A DNA stretch of 7,015 bases from Globobulimina sp. (taxonomy: Eukaryota > Foraminifera > Rotaliida). A program made the translations under genes and the position numbers. Shown here piece by piece: positions 1-6,897 of this stretch (the stretch's first letter is position 1; every line of letters starts with the position of its first letter). The stretch lies in the NCBI GenBank assembly GCA_003354225.1, contig PIVH01000208.1, positions 1 through 7,015 of the forward strand. Reading direction: 5' to 3'. The notes below the pieces were generated by a model. That model searched no databases and had not been told where the DNA came from. It was given only the letters and a program-made list of their open reading frames with translations.

Positions 1-261
1 TATGGACTTTTTTCATTTCAATGTTCATTATTTGGTTTATTGGATATTTTAAGTGAAACAAGAAAAAGAAATAAAATAAAATGTTCATTATATGGCGTAT
101 GGAAGGATTCATTATATGGGAGACGAAGTTGGTTATATTATGTATATTCATCAATATCATCATTATTAAATATGAAATATCCAAAAATTAAAATATCAAT
201 GGAACAAACAAGTACTAATTCTGGTTATAGGCAAGATTTATTAATGTTTGACTGTGTATGA
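1..261 (+). CDS. 3' end of an unrecognised protein-coding gene (partial)
   Basis: Frame 1 is open from the first base of the window to a TGA at 259-261, giving 86 residues of a C-terminus whose start lies outside the window. There is no convincing ATG near the left edge. I do not recognise the protein. It has three spaced copies of a short motif, CSLFG (from base 22), CSLYG (82) and DSLYG (106), a basic patch KRNKIK between the first two, and an aromatic, fairly hydrophobic segment (SWLYYVYSSISSLL) that might be membrane-associated. The tail reads MEQTSTNSGYRQDLLMFDCV. Codon use is A/T-ending like the neighbouring genes, which supports real coding. It could also be only the last exon of a spliced gene. 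The T-rich sequence that follows looks like a 3' UTR. Confidence 0.5.
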   Translation, partial: YGLFSFQCSLFGLLDILSETRKRNKIKCSLYGVWKDSLYGRRSWLYYVYSSISSLLNMKYPKIKISMEQTSTNSGYRQDLLMFDCV

Positions 262-466
262 TTGAATGAGATTTTATTACATTTTTTGTGCAGTTCTCAA
301 TTTTGATTTTATTTTTGCAATTTTATACTTTTTGTTGTGTTTGTGTCTTTTTTGAATGGCTTTTTTTTTATAATTTTTGGAATCTTGTTGCATGAGCTTT
401 TTTAGATCGTTTTTTTGCTATTTATTATGTACATTTTATACGTTTATCAAAAAAATCATACATTGA
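262..466. other. T-rich gene-free stretch (3' UTR / intergenic)
   Basis: This stretch has many T runs of six to nine bases, no open frame of note on either strand, no tRNA-like fold and no AATAAA on the plus strand. It most likely holds the 3' UTR and terminator of the gene ending at 261. On the minus strand it would be sequence downstream of the reverse-transcriptase relic, where it is A-rich. I see nothing else in it. Confidence 0.5.
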
Positions 467-745
467 TCATACTTTTTTTTTGATGAAATCTGCCAAATAA
501 TGCACTGTCATTAACCGAGTGATACAGGGCTTCTTTGCGGAAATTTGATCAAAATGAACTTTTTTACTGGTTGCAATGGCCAATGATGTCAATAAGTTGC
601 CAATAGTAACAGGCCTGATATCGGTGACCTTTTTATTTGCAGGAATGACTCTGCCGCCGTTAACGTACTGTACTACATCTTCGTTAATCTCACCGTTAAT
701 AAAGAGTAAAATGATTTGTTTGATCTCCGTGAAAACCTTACTAGC
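467..745 (-). pseudogene. Reverse-transcriptase relic (non-LTR retroelement type)
   Basis: The minus strand is open for 92 codons between a TAA at 746-748 and a TGA at 467-469, with no start codon near its beginning. Its middle reads FINGEINEDVVQYVNGGRVI, followed by PANKKVTDIRPVTIG and NLLTSLA. This order (a helix ending GEI/GxxP, then G-R-x-I-P-x-x-K-K, then I-R-P-V/I-x-I/V-G, then a hydrophobic helix) is the early RT-domain pattern of many non-LTR retrotransposon polymerases. The same frame continues upstream of the TAA as DSKVKNTDFK, so the stop looks like a nonsense mutation in the relic. The catalytic YxDD region and the endonuclease are absent, so it is a dead fragment. Its base composition is less AT-rich than its flanks. 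It lies antisense to the 5' flank of the sulfotransferase gene. The family assignment rests on motif recognition only. Confidence 0.6.
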
Positions 746-782
746 TTACTTAAAATCAGTGTTTTTAACCTTTGAGTCGACA

Positions 783-1662
783 ATGGCAGAGCAACAACAA
801 CCACAAAGTGAAGAACCGTTAAAAGTAATAGGTGCAGGTTTTGGCAGAACTGGTACATTATCATTGAGAATAGCATTAGAATCAGTCGGTTACAAATGTC
901 ATCACGCTCATGCACTATTTGAACATGAAGAACAGTATGAAATATTCTATGATATATTATCTCATTCAAAACAAGAACGCATTGATAAGAAACTATGGAA
1001 TAAATTATTAATTAAACCATATAATTATAGTGCCACTGTTGATTGGCCGACATCATTTTATTTTGATGAATTATTGAAACAAAATCCTTCCGCAAAAGTT
1101 ATTTTATCCATACGAGATAACGGAGAGAAATGGTACAATTCCGCTCAAAATTCAATTTATAAAAATAGTCGAATTACATCAGATTGGCCAACAAAATTAT
1201 ATTTATATTTTACAATGAATTCTAAAATGAGGAAGGGATTAAATTATGCGTTTTTTGACACCATATGGAATAATCCTCAATTGTTTAACGGTAATTTTGA
1301 GGATAAAAAATATTCCATCAAAGTATATAATGAATGGATTGAAACGGTTAAAAAAGCAGTGCCATCCAAACAATTGTTAGTATGGAATGTAAAGGAAGGA
1401 TGGGAACCAATTTGTGCTTTTTTAAAAGTTGAAAGACCTGAAAAATATCCACAATTTCCACGCTCAAATAGTACAAAAGAAAAATCGAAGGAAACACGAA
1501 TGCAGTTAATTATATATATCATCTTCGATCATTTTGTATTTTTGTTTCAACGAATAAGTTGAATATTATATACATAGAGTTGCAATGTGGTTTAATCGTA
1601 TTGTTAAAAGTGTGGTTTATGCTGGATTTATTGCGTGTGTTGCTTATGTGTTGGTTCGTTAA
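783..1662 (+). CDS. Sulfotransferase family protein (Sulfotransfer_4 type), C-terminal membrane anchor, two exons
   Basis: The proposed gene has exons 783-1504 and 1578-1662 and encodes 268 residues. Proteins of this family transfer sulfate from PAPS to an acceptor; the acceptor here is unknown. Near the N-terminus VIGAGFGRTGTLSLR (residues 15-29) is the 5'-phosphosulfate-binding loop. VILSIRDNGEKWYNS (about 106-120) fits the 3'-phosphate-binding strand, with Ser109 and Arg111 as likely ligands. DWPTSFYFDELL (from 87) and KEGWEPICAFL (204-214) are further family-like blocks. Exon 2 supplies WFNRIVKSVVYAG and a hydrophobic run ending VAYVLVR, a likely tail anchor of the kind often seen in this family. 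I chose the ATG at 783 (A at -3, G at +4) because it leaves a short leader before the P-loop. The ATG at 576 would add 69 hydrophobic residues that are only the antisense of the RT relic. Without splicing the frame runs to 1562 and ends in a meaningless tail. The gene converges on the sulfatase. Confidence 0.82.
1505..1577 (+). other. Predicted 73-nt intron in the sulfotransferase gene
   Basis: The donor is GTTAAT and the acceptor is ACATAG. Splicing joins CA to A (phase 2, a Gln codon) and puts the frame of the downstream membrane-anchor exon in register, giving ETRMQVAMWFNRIVK across the junction. Removing it replaces an unlikely tail with a family-like C-terminus. The same donor hexamer is predicted in the RPA2 gene. 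An alternative acceptor at 1557-1558 is open downstream, but I find no donor of matching phase for it. Confidence 0.65.
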
Positions 1663-1894
1663 CGACTATACTCTCTATAGTTCATATTCGATATGAATTG
1701 TATACAGTTTCCGTCATACTAGTATTACAGTGTGTTTTTTTTTGTGAGTGAATATTAGTTGATATAATTATAACGTTAAATAGTAATTATAACAAAATAC
1801 GAAGGAGCTCGAGTCAACACGTCAAATTGAAAAACAATTTCGGTGAATGTGTAATGTGTTAACAAGCAGCAACGAAATGTGCTAGACAGTGAAC
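1663..1894. other. Convergent intergenic region (two 3' flanks)
   Basis: This 232-bp gap lies between the stop codons of two convergent genes, so it should hold both 3' UTRs. There is no AATAAA on either strand. A run of nine T at 1736-1744 and the AT-rich block around 1755-1800 are the only candidate 3'-end elements. I see no open frame or RNA gene. Confidence 0.5.
1681..1697. repeat. Short perfect palindrome (7-bp arms, 3-base loop)
   Basis: TTCATAT and ATATGAA flank TCG, 19 bp after the sulfotransferase stop codon. It could fold as a small hairpin in the 3' UTR. It is short and AT-rich, so it may be chance. Confidence 0.3.
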
Positions 1895-3723
1895 TTATTT
1901 TTGTGGAAATGCCCACAAGAATGTATCATTTGGAGTTTTTAACCACGCATTGACAGCTTCAAAACATGAATCACTGTTATATTGCCATGATTTACTCCAA
2001 CGAATTTGTCGAGACATTGTTAGATTATATTCCGTTTCATTCATACTATCTCTCCATAACATAAACGAATCTTTATTGTACGATTCGACATTGCTGGCAA
2101 CTGCAGGATAATCAATTACTTCTCTTAACATTTTATCCATATCATCAATCATTTGAGAATAAGATTCATTTGTGGCTAAATCATCCATTTCATCCGGATC
2201 TAAAACAATATTAAATAACCTCGGAGCTACCTCTTGACCCGAACCATATGTAACATATTTATATGCATTTTGTCTCAATAAAAACCAGGATAAATGTATT
2301 TCATCCCCATGGAATTGCGACATTACATAGTTTGGCCGATCCACAATGTATTCATATTCGTCATACACCTTTGCTTCAGTATGACTGCGATCACTCAAAT
2401 CTTCTACAAATCCACCATTACTTGAATTCACTACAAATGGCATTAAGGAGAATCCATCCAACTCCACTCCTTCACTGCTTTTATTCATATCAATCCCTGC
2501 CATATCCATCATCGTTGGGAAATAATCCAACAGCGATGAAATAACATCATTTCGAATTATATTCCGATTCATAGCAAAATTATTCCCGCCCATTATTATG
2601 CTCGGAACTCTTGCTGATGAGTCATAAAAAACCATTTTGTAAAACTGTTGATGTTCCATGTTCATATCGCCATGATCTGAGGTTGCAATAAACCACGTAT
2701 TATTTAACACGCCTGCGGCTATCACAGCATCTATCAACACACCAATCATCGAATCATATTCAGCTACGTTTGCATAATAATGTGCTCTGATTATCTTCTT
2801 AAAATCGTCAGTAATGGAATGATTAAACATCTTTTTCTTCATTGAAGATTGGTAATCCTCTGGGTGCAATTTGTCAGCATCAATCCATTCCGGTGCAATT
2901 ATGCTGGATTGATCCACAGTATTTAACCAATATGTGGTGGTGCCGTAGGGTGGATGGACAATGGTAGATCCCCAATAAGCTAAGAAAGGTTGTTTTGGAT
3001 TATTTTTGACAGAGGCTTGAATCCAATTAGCTGCATTTTGAACATCAGCCCAATCGTTTGGATGTTTCGTACAATTTGGTCCAGCTTCGTTGCAATTTTT
3101 ATCTGAATATGTTGCACCATCTTCGTCATACCACCCCCAACCTTGATTGTATCCATTTGGATCTACAGTGTATGGGAAGTTCACCTTATTGCACCATGCT
3201 GTCACCCGACATGATAAACTGTGCAGTCCAGCCGTCCAATCAACTAAATATATTTTATGAAAGTGCAAAATCAAAATGGACATTTTAATGGAACCATACC
3301 TTTACCAAAATATTTATAGGTGTAATCTGCATATTTTTTTGTAAAGTTAAAGAATGTATTGTTTTCGTGAGGATCTAAGCCTTCGTAGTTATTCCATGAA
3401 CCATTCACAAATAAACCGGTATTTGGCGATAACTGCATATGTCCGAGTTTGTGGGCATGACGGCCAGTTATTGTTGTAGCTCGCGATGGATTACAAACTG
3501 GAGCTGCTGCATAAGTATGCGGGAATGATACACCATTTCTCATTAAATATTGTAGGTTCGGAATTGGAATCGGAGCTTTTTTACCAAAGAAATATGCGGA
3601 TGATGCCACTGATTCTCCCATAATAAACACTATATTTGGCGCTTGAGGAGCTGCTGCTGCTCCCATGCATATCATTGGAATTAACAATGGCAAAATTACT
3701 AAAACAATTGTAAACGAACGCAT
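1895..3723 (-). CDS. Secreted/lysosomal sulfatase, arylsulfatase K-like, two exons
   Basis: Exon 1 is 3723-3300 and exon 2 is 3243-1895, encoding 590 residues. Residues 1-25 form a signal peptide (MRSF, then a hydrophobic core and AAAA). APNIVFIMGES begins the sulfatase fold. C77-N-P-S-R81 is the C-x-P-S-R signature whose Cys is converted to formylglycine in the ER. Other likely active-site residues are Lys141 (YFGK), His238 (VHPPY), Asp331-His332 (SDHGD) and Lys344 (QFYK). The blocks WNNYEGLDP, KVDWTAGLHSLS, MEHQQFYKM and the tail RWSKSWQ...AVNAWLKT match the layout of arylsulfatase K, which in animals is a lysosomal 2-sulfoglucuronate sulfatase. Human ARSK is 536 residues, so this is slightly longer. 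Many N-glycosylation sequons (NGS108, NNT121, NFT126 and others) fit the secretory route. Glu37 stands where Asp is usual. The same substrate as ARSK is inference. Confidence 0.88.
3244..3299 (-). other. Predicted 56-nt intron in the sulfatase gene
   Basis: Reading the minus strand, the donor is GTATGG at 3299 and the acceptor is ATTTAG ending at 3244. The exons join in phase 1 (G plus TT, Val142), producing YKYFGKVDWTAGLHS, which is the conserved F-G-K-x-D-x-T/A-G-x-H-S block of ARSK-type sulfatases. Without splicing, exon 1 runs into a TGA and exon 2 has no proper start. Confidence 0.88.
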
Positions 3724-3800
3724 GGTGCATTCAGTGTTTTTTTTTTACACTTTACTTTAATGGGTAATAACGTAATATAATAGCAACACAAGACGCAAAC
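3724..3800. promoter_or_regulatory. 77-bp divergent promoter between sulfatase and DUF4419 gene
   Basis: The two start codons face away from each other across 77 bp, so both 5' UTRs and core promoters must fit here or reach into the neighbouring coding sequence. The gap contains a T10 run (3737-3746) flanked by AGTGT and ACACT, which can pair as a small hairpin, and an AT-rich TAATATAATA block about 20 bp upstream of the plus-strand ATG. Both ATGs have A at -3. Shared control of the two genes is inference. Confidence 0.55.
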
Positions 3801-5108
3801 ATGAACGTAGATCAACCACTAAAGGAAGCAAACGAAGAATCCAAAGAGGAAGAAAAGAAAGAAGAAATCATTATTCCTCCGCCAAATCAAACAACGTTGC
3901 AAAAGTTAACCAAACAAATGTCAGAATTGTATAAATATAATGACGAAGCAAGTAAAAACATAAAAATAAATAACAATGGCTCAGTTACATTTTATCCAAC
4001 ACCACCACACCTTTGTCAACGTGGAAAAACAACATTTAAAACCACAAAAATGACATTAGGCGCTATGCTATTTGAACAAGAATGTGGCCAACCATTAGTA
4101 TATTCCAATCCAAATGATGATATTGTCCAAAGTGATGTTATTTGCTCCTTCATCGACGCTGCAATTACGGCCTGGTCGCAACATTATCCATTCCGCTTCA
4201 AACCGCAGCATATTTGGTTATTAATACTGCAGTCTGTGGCAGTTCACGTCGACCAAAATGCAGAAAAATTACGAGCTAAATATGTCAAACATGAAGGCAA
4301 AAAAAAATTGCTGGTCGAAATTTCGGCCAATCCAACCTTACAAGAATGGGCCAATGCCATTGATAATTTTGCTGCGCAAATTGATAAAAATACCGTGGAG
4401 GACACGTGTCAATTATTTGAGTCAGATTTTACAACTTCTACTGCCACGGACAAAATTGCCACCAAAGTAACTATGATGGATATCTGTAAGAATTATTTTG
4501 ATTATGGCTGTACCACAGATTGTGGCTTCCCACAAATTACATTGGACGGTACGAGAAGTGACTGGGTCAAATTAAAAGGCAAAGTGGCACAGCTTTTGGA
4601 GAGCAAAGTGGACGTAAAGTTTGGTAGGGAATGGCGAGACGCATTGTTGCCGTTATTGGATAGATTTATTGTTGCATTTGACGGTGAAATTGATTGTGTT
4701 TTTTGGAATTCAATGATAAAACGAGGCGCGATTTATGGCAGCGGAGCGTATTCTTGGTTTGCAGGATGGTTTAATATTTTTTTCCCGCATATTGATAAAC
4801 GCAGGAATAGATTTTGCGAGGCGTATAGTATGGATAAATCGTATGTAGTTCAAGGACTAAGCAATGAAGGCAATGGTTGTGAGAATGATACCGATGATTA
4901 TCCAAAAGGACTGGCCACCGCACCGGTTGAATGGAATAATAATGGCAATATTATAAAATTAAAATTTATTGCTGGCTTTATTGGTTATAAACAGGATGGA
5001 AAGTCGTTGGAAATTACGCCAAATGTTGGTTGGTGTGTTGCGCAGGAAATGAAGCCACAAGAACTTAAAGCAAAAAGAGAAAAGGAAGAAGAGGATGAAG
5101 ATTGGTAA
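3801..5108 (+). CDS. DUF4419 domain protein
   Basis: This is an intronless gene of 435 residues. I recognise the DUF4419 family, whose members occur in fungi, amoebae and other protists and have no established biochemical function to my knowledge. The domain spans roughly residues 70-418. Family-like blocks are PHLCQRGKTTF (69-79), FKPQHIWLLILQSVAVHV (133-150), GFPQITLDGTRSDW (242-255), the segment around WRDALLPLL (279-287), GSGAYSWFAGWFNIFFPH (313-330) and ITPNVGWCVAQE (405-416). The ends are charged and low in complexity: an acidic/Lys stretch at residues 9-23 and KAKREKEEEDEDW at the C-terminus. There is no signal peptide and no clear membrane segment, so it is probably cytosolic or nuclear. 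The ATG at 3801 has A at -3 and follows a very short divergent promoter. Conserved aromatic and Cys residues are plentiful, but I cannot name a catalytic site. Confidence 0.85.
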   Translation: MNVDQPLKEANEESKEEEKKEEIIIPPPNQTTLQKLTKQMSELYKYNDEASKNIKINNNGSVTFYPTPPHLCQRGKTTFKTTKMTLGAMLFEQECGQPLVYSNPNDDIVQSDVICSFIDAAITAWSQHYPFRFKPQHIWLLILQSVAVHVDQNAEKLRAKYVKHEGKKKLLVEISANPTLQEWANAIDNFAAQIDKNTVEDTCQLFESDFTTSTATDKIATKVTMMDICKNYFDYGCTTDCGFPQITLDGTRSDWVKLKGKVAQLLESKVDVKFGREWRDALLPLLDRFIVAFDGEIDCVFWNSMIKRGAIYGSGAYSWFAGWFNIFFPHIDKRRNRFCEAYSMDKSYVVQGLSNEGNGCENDTDDYPKGLATAPVEWNNNGNIIKLKFIAGFIGYKQDGKSLEITPNVGWCVAQEMKPQELKAKREKEEEDEDW

Positions 5109-5494
5109 AAAGCACTTTTTCATGTTCATTGCTAATTTAATGATTTTAGGCTTTCACGTTCATGACATGTACCTTGTGAATTACTTTGCGAGCATGTACA
5201 CGATCACATGTATACATAAAAGGCCGTAACTTTTGTAAATGTATACAAAAAATGCTATTGGGAAATACTTCCCGTACTTAAATAAGGCATTTAAGGCTCC
5301 GACAACGGTACAGAATGCAAGTGTTCCTCGATCGCATCTCAGTTTAACAAACAAAAACGGAAAAATCATCGTTAAATCTGATTGTGTTTGTTACAGAAAA
5401 TATACAAAATCGGATTATTGGAATTTGTAGATGGTTGTTAAAAAACGTATAATTAATAAGATTACAAAGAAATAAAGTAATTTTTAACCAAAAG
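5109..5494. other. Gene-poor gap with possible transposon debris
   Basis: This 386-bp stretch separates the convergent ends of the DUF4419 and RPA2 genes. The plus strand has a 63-codon ATG frame at 5239-5430 that I do not recognise. The minus strand has a 62-codon frame at 5369-5181 containing FVKLRCDRGTLAF, loosely like the D-x-G-T-E block of DDE integrases but with Leu at the Glu position. The block 5290-5345 is less AT-rich than its surroundings. CATGTA recurs three times between 5165 and 5215. None of this makes a convincing gene; a decayed mobile element or long 3' UTR is more likely. Confidence 0.35.
5471..5476 (+). terminator. AATAAA poly(A) signal candidate
   Basis: AATAAA on the plus strand, 363 bp after the DUF4419 stop codon and 19 bp before the end of the convergent RPA2 gene. 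If used, it would give the DUF4419 transcript a long 3' UTR ending at or inside the RPA2 tail. In such AT-rich DNA it may be chance. Confidence 0.35.
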
Positions 5495-6759
5495 TTAAGT
5501 GGTTGGACGCCAATGATTATCGTCAGAAGTTGAAAATATTCTTCCTTCATCTTCTAAATGTTGCAAATATGATTTTATTTCGCTATGCGATGCGATAAAT
5601 CTTACTCCTTTTTCAATATCTCTTAGTAAAACATCTTCTGCTTTTAAACCAAACAATGTATCAATTACTCCAAAAATAATATTAATTCTTCGACGCTCTT
5701 CATTCAAATTACCATCTCCATTCTTATGGTTGTTATCATTGTTATTGTTATTATTAAACCTATTAAATGGTGCACTTTCTCTTCTTTTCCTTTTTCTTTG
5801 TGGTAATTTCCTTGGTTTCGGTGTATTGTAATTGTAATTATTATCGTCATTTGGTGCGAAAGTGTTTGATCTCGGTCTTGAATTTCTTCTCAATTCATTA
5901 CCAGAACGATTATTATTATCATTATTATAACTAAAATTATTTCTATTTTGAATGTTTCTTTTTTCCCTTATTATTTTGGATGGAATTTTATTATTATAAC
6001 TAAATCCTGGCGGATCCGGACAATCATTATTTTTATTATTGTTGTGATATGATTGGGCTGCAATGGATTGATACGGATTTCTTCTTTCTTTTTGAATGGC
6101 TCTTTTTTCCCTATATTCTCTATCATAGTCATTCTGATTTCGTATCATTTCATTTAAATACATATTATAAATTTGTGGCTCATTTTGTTTTATTTCATTT
6201 ATTAATTTATCAAATATCATTTCATGTCGATGTAATTCCATTTCATTTTGCCACTGTTTTCCAGATATTCCATCTTCATTTAATGTCATATGATGGATTA
6301 TTATTTTTATTTCGTTATTTTCTTCAAATATCTTTCCGATTAACGATACTTTATCATTTATCTCAAAATTATGATATATTGAATTTGCACTATTTGTTTC
6401 TAAGAAGATTACTGCGGAAATACGTGATGTTGAACCATTTGAATCATTTGAATCATTGGAATCTGATATTATGTATTTTGTTATTCTCGTTTCTCTTGAT
6501 TTTGATTTAATAATACCCACAATTTTAACCTTAAACATAATTGAATTGAAACCCAATCATTTATTTTACAAAAAAAACAAAACCTATTAACCAAATAAAC
6601 GTATGTTCCGTGAAGATATAAATCAGTGATATCTTGGCAGTTATTTGCGATTTCATGCACTTGCTGGATCATTACGGATCTGATTGATCGTTCATAAACT
6701 CCTCTTTTTTGATTGTTATTTTGATACAGACCAATGGTAGATATTTGCGACAAAGACAT
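5495..6759 (-). CDS. RPA2: Replication protein A 32-kDa subunit (RPA2), two exons
   Basis: Exon 1 is 6759-6592 and exon 2 is 6529-5495, giving 400 residues against 270 in human RPA2. It is the middle subunit of the RPA heterotrimer that binds single-stranded DNA in replication and repair. Residues 26-140 form the OB fold: RSIRSVMIQQVHEI opens it, VKIVGIIKSKSRETRITKYI (57 on) is the first strand pair, then ISAVIFLET, NDKVSLIGKIFEENNEIKII and a helix (MELHRHEMIFDKLINEI, about 152-169). The C-terminal winged helix (about 337-400) ends HLEDEGRIFSTSDDNHW, very like the RPA2 tail that binds repair partners. Between them lies a linker of about 160 residues rich in Asn and Arg, with a likely nuclear signal KPRKLPQRKRKRRE (294-307). 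The N-terminal phosphorylation region is short. The ATG at 6759 is the first in frame. The gene is tail-to-tail with DUF4419. Confidence 0.87.
6432..6467 (-). repeat. Four in-frame 9-bp tandem repeats inside RPA2
   Basis: Four copies of a 9-mer lie head to tail on the plus strand: GAACCATTT, GAATCATTT, GAATCATTG and GAATCTGAT. On the coding strand they encode the SDS-NDS-NDS-NGS run (residues about 78-89) in a loop of the OB fold. Because the unit is three codons, gain or loss of copies would keep the frame. Confidence 0.8.
6530..6591 (-). other. Predicted 62-nt intron in RPA2
   Basis: Reading the minus strand, the donor is GTTAAT at 6591 and the acceptor is TTTAAG ending at 6530, both in phase 0. 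The joined protein reads YLHGTYVYLVKIVGIIKS, aligning well with the first OB-fold strands of RPA2. A second phase-0 donor, GTTTAT at 6600, would drop V-Y-L. I prefer the first because it keeps strand length and matches the donor in the sulfotransferase gene. Confidence 0.7.
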
Positions 6760-6897
6760 CGCTGATGAAAAGATGTTTTGACTTACTGAAGTACTACGAA
6801 ACTTACTTTGGCGACACGATGCTTAAAGATGTTTTGTTGTGCAAGGATAATAAAAAAAATTTAAATACGCATACATTTATTTAATTCCGTATAGTGA
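6760..6897 (-). promoter_or_regulatory. RPA2 upstream region with a direct repeat and consensus splice donors
   Basis: The 138 bp between the RPA2 start and the Elongin C stop must hold the RPA2 5' UTR and promoter. It has a 12-bp direct repeat, AAAGATGTTTTG, at about 6769-6780 and 6825-6836. The minus strand also has two GTAAGT sequences (starting at 6806 and 6786) followed by a CAG at 6764-6762, three bases before the ATG, which would allow a 45-nt or 25-nt 5' UTR intron. No clear TATA box is seen. Confidence 0.4.
6876..6881 (-). terminator. AATAAA poly(A) signal of Elongin C
   Basis: AATAAA on the minus strand begins 16 bp after the Elongin C stop codon, in AT-rich sequence. The position fits a short 3' UTR, placing the likely cleavage site just upstream of the RPA2 promoter region. 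Confidence 0.55.

Noticed and set aside
576-782. In-frame N-terminal extension of the sulfotransferase from an upstream ATG
   Set aside because: It is hydrophobic, has no family match and is the antisense of the RT-like relic; the ATG at 783 has a better context and leaves the usual short leader before the P-loop.
673-969. 98-codon minus-strand frame overlapping the sulfotransferase start
   Set aside because: It is a shadow of the sulfotransferase coding strand and is in a different frame from the RT relic.
2263-2544. Plus-strand frame within the sulfatase gene
   Set aside because: It is a shadow of a well-supported sulfatase exon, with no recognisable motif.
5255-5275. GGGAA/TTCCC inverted repeat
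   Set aside because: The arms are only five bases with no flanking duplications, so it is within chance expectation.
5239-5430. 63-codon plus-strand ATG frame downstream of DUF4419
   Set aside because: It is short, shows no recognisable domain and lies in a patch of unlike composition; not supported as a gene, though a small protein cannot be excluded.
6049-6510. 153-codon plus-strand hydrophobic frame
   Set aside because: It is the antisense of the RPA2 exon; its Phe/Leu/His-rich make-up is what Asn/Glu/Lys-rich coding gives when read backwards.
6481-6591. Read-through of RPA2 exon 1 into the intron as a separate small protein
   Set aside because: Its N-terminal half is plainly the start of the RPA2 OB fold; the tail after 6591 is intron and out-of-frame exon 2.
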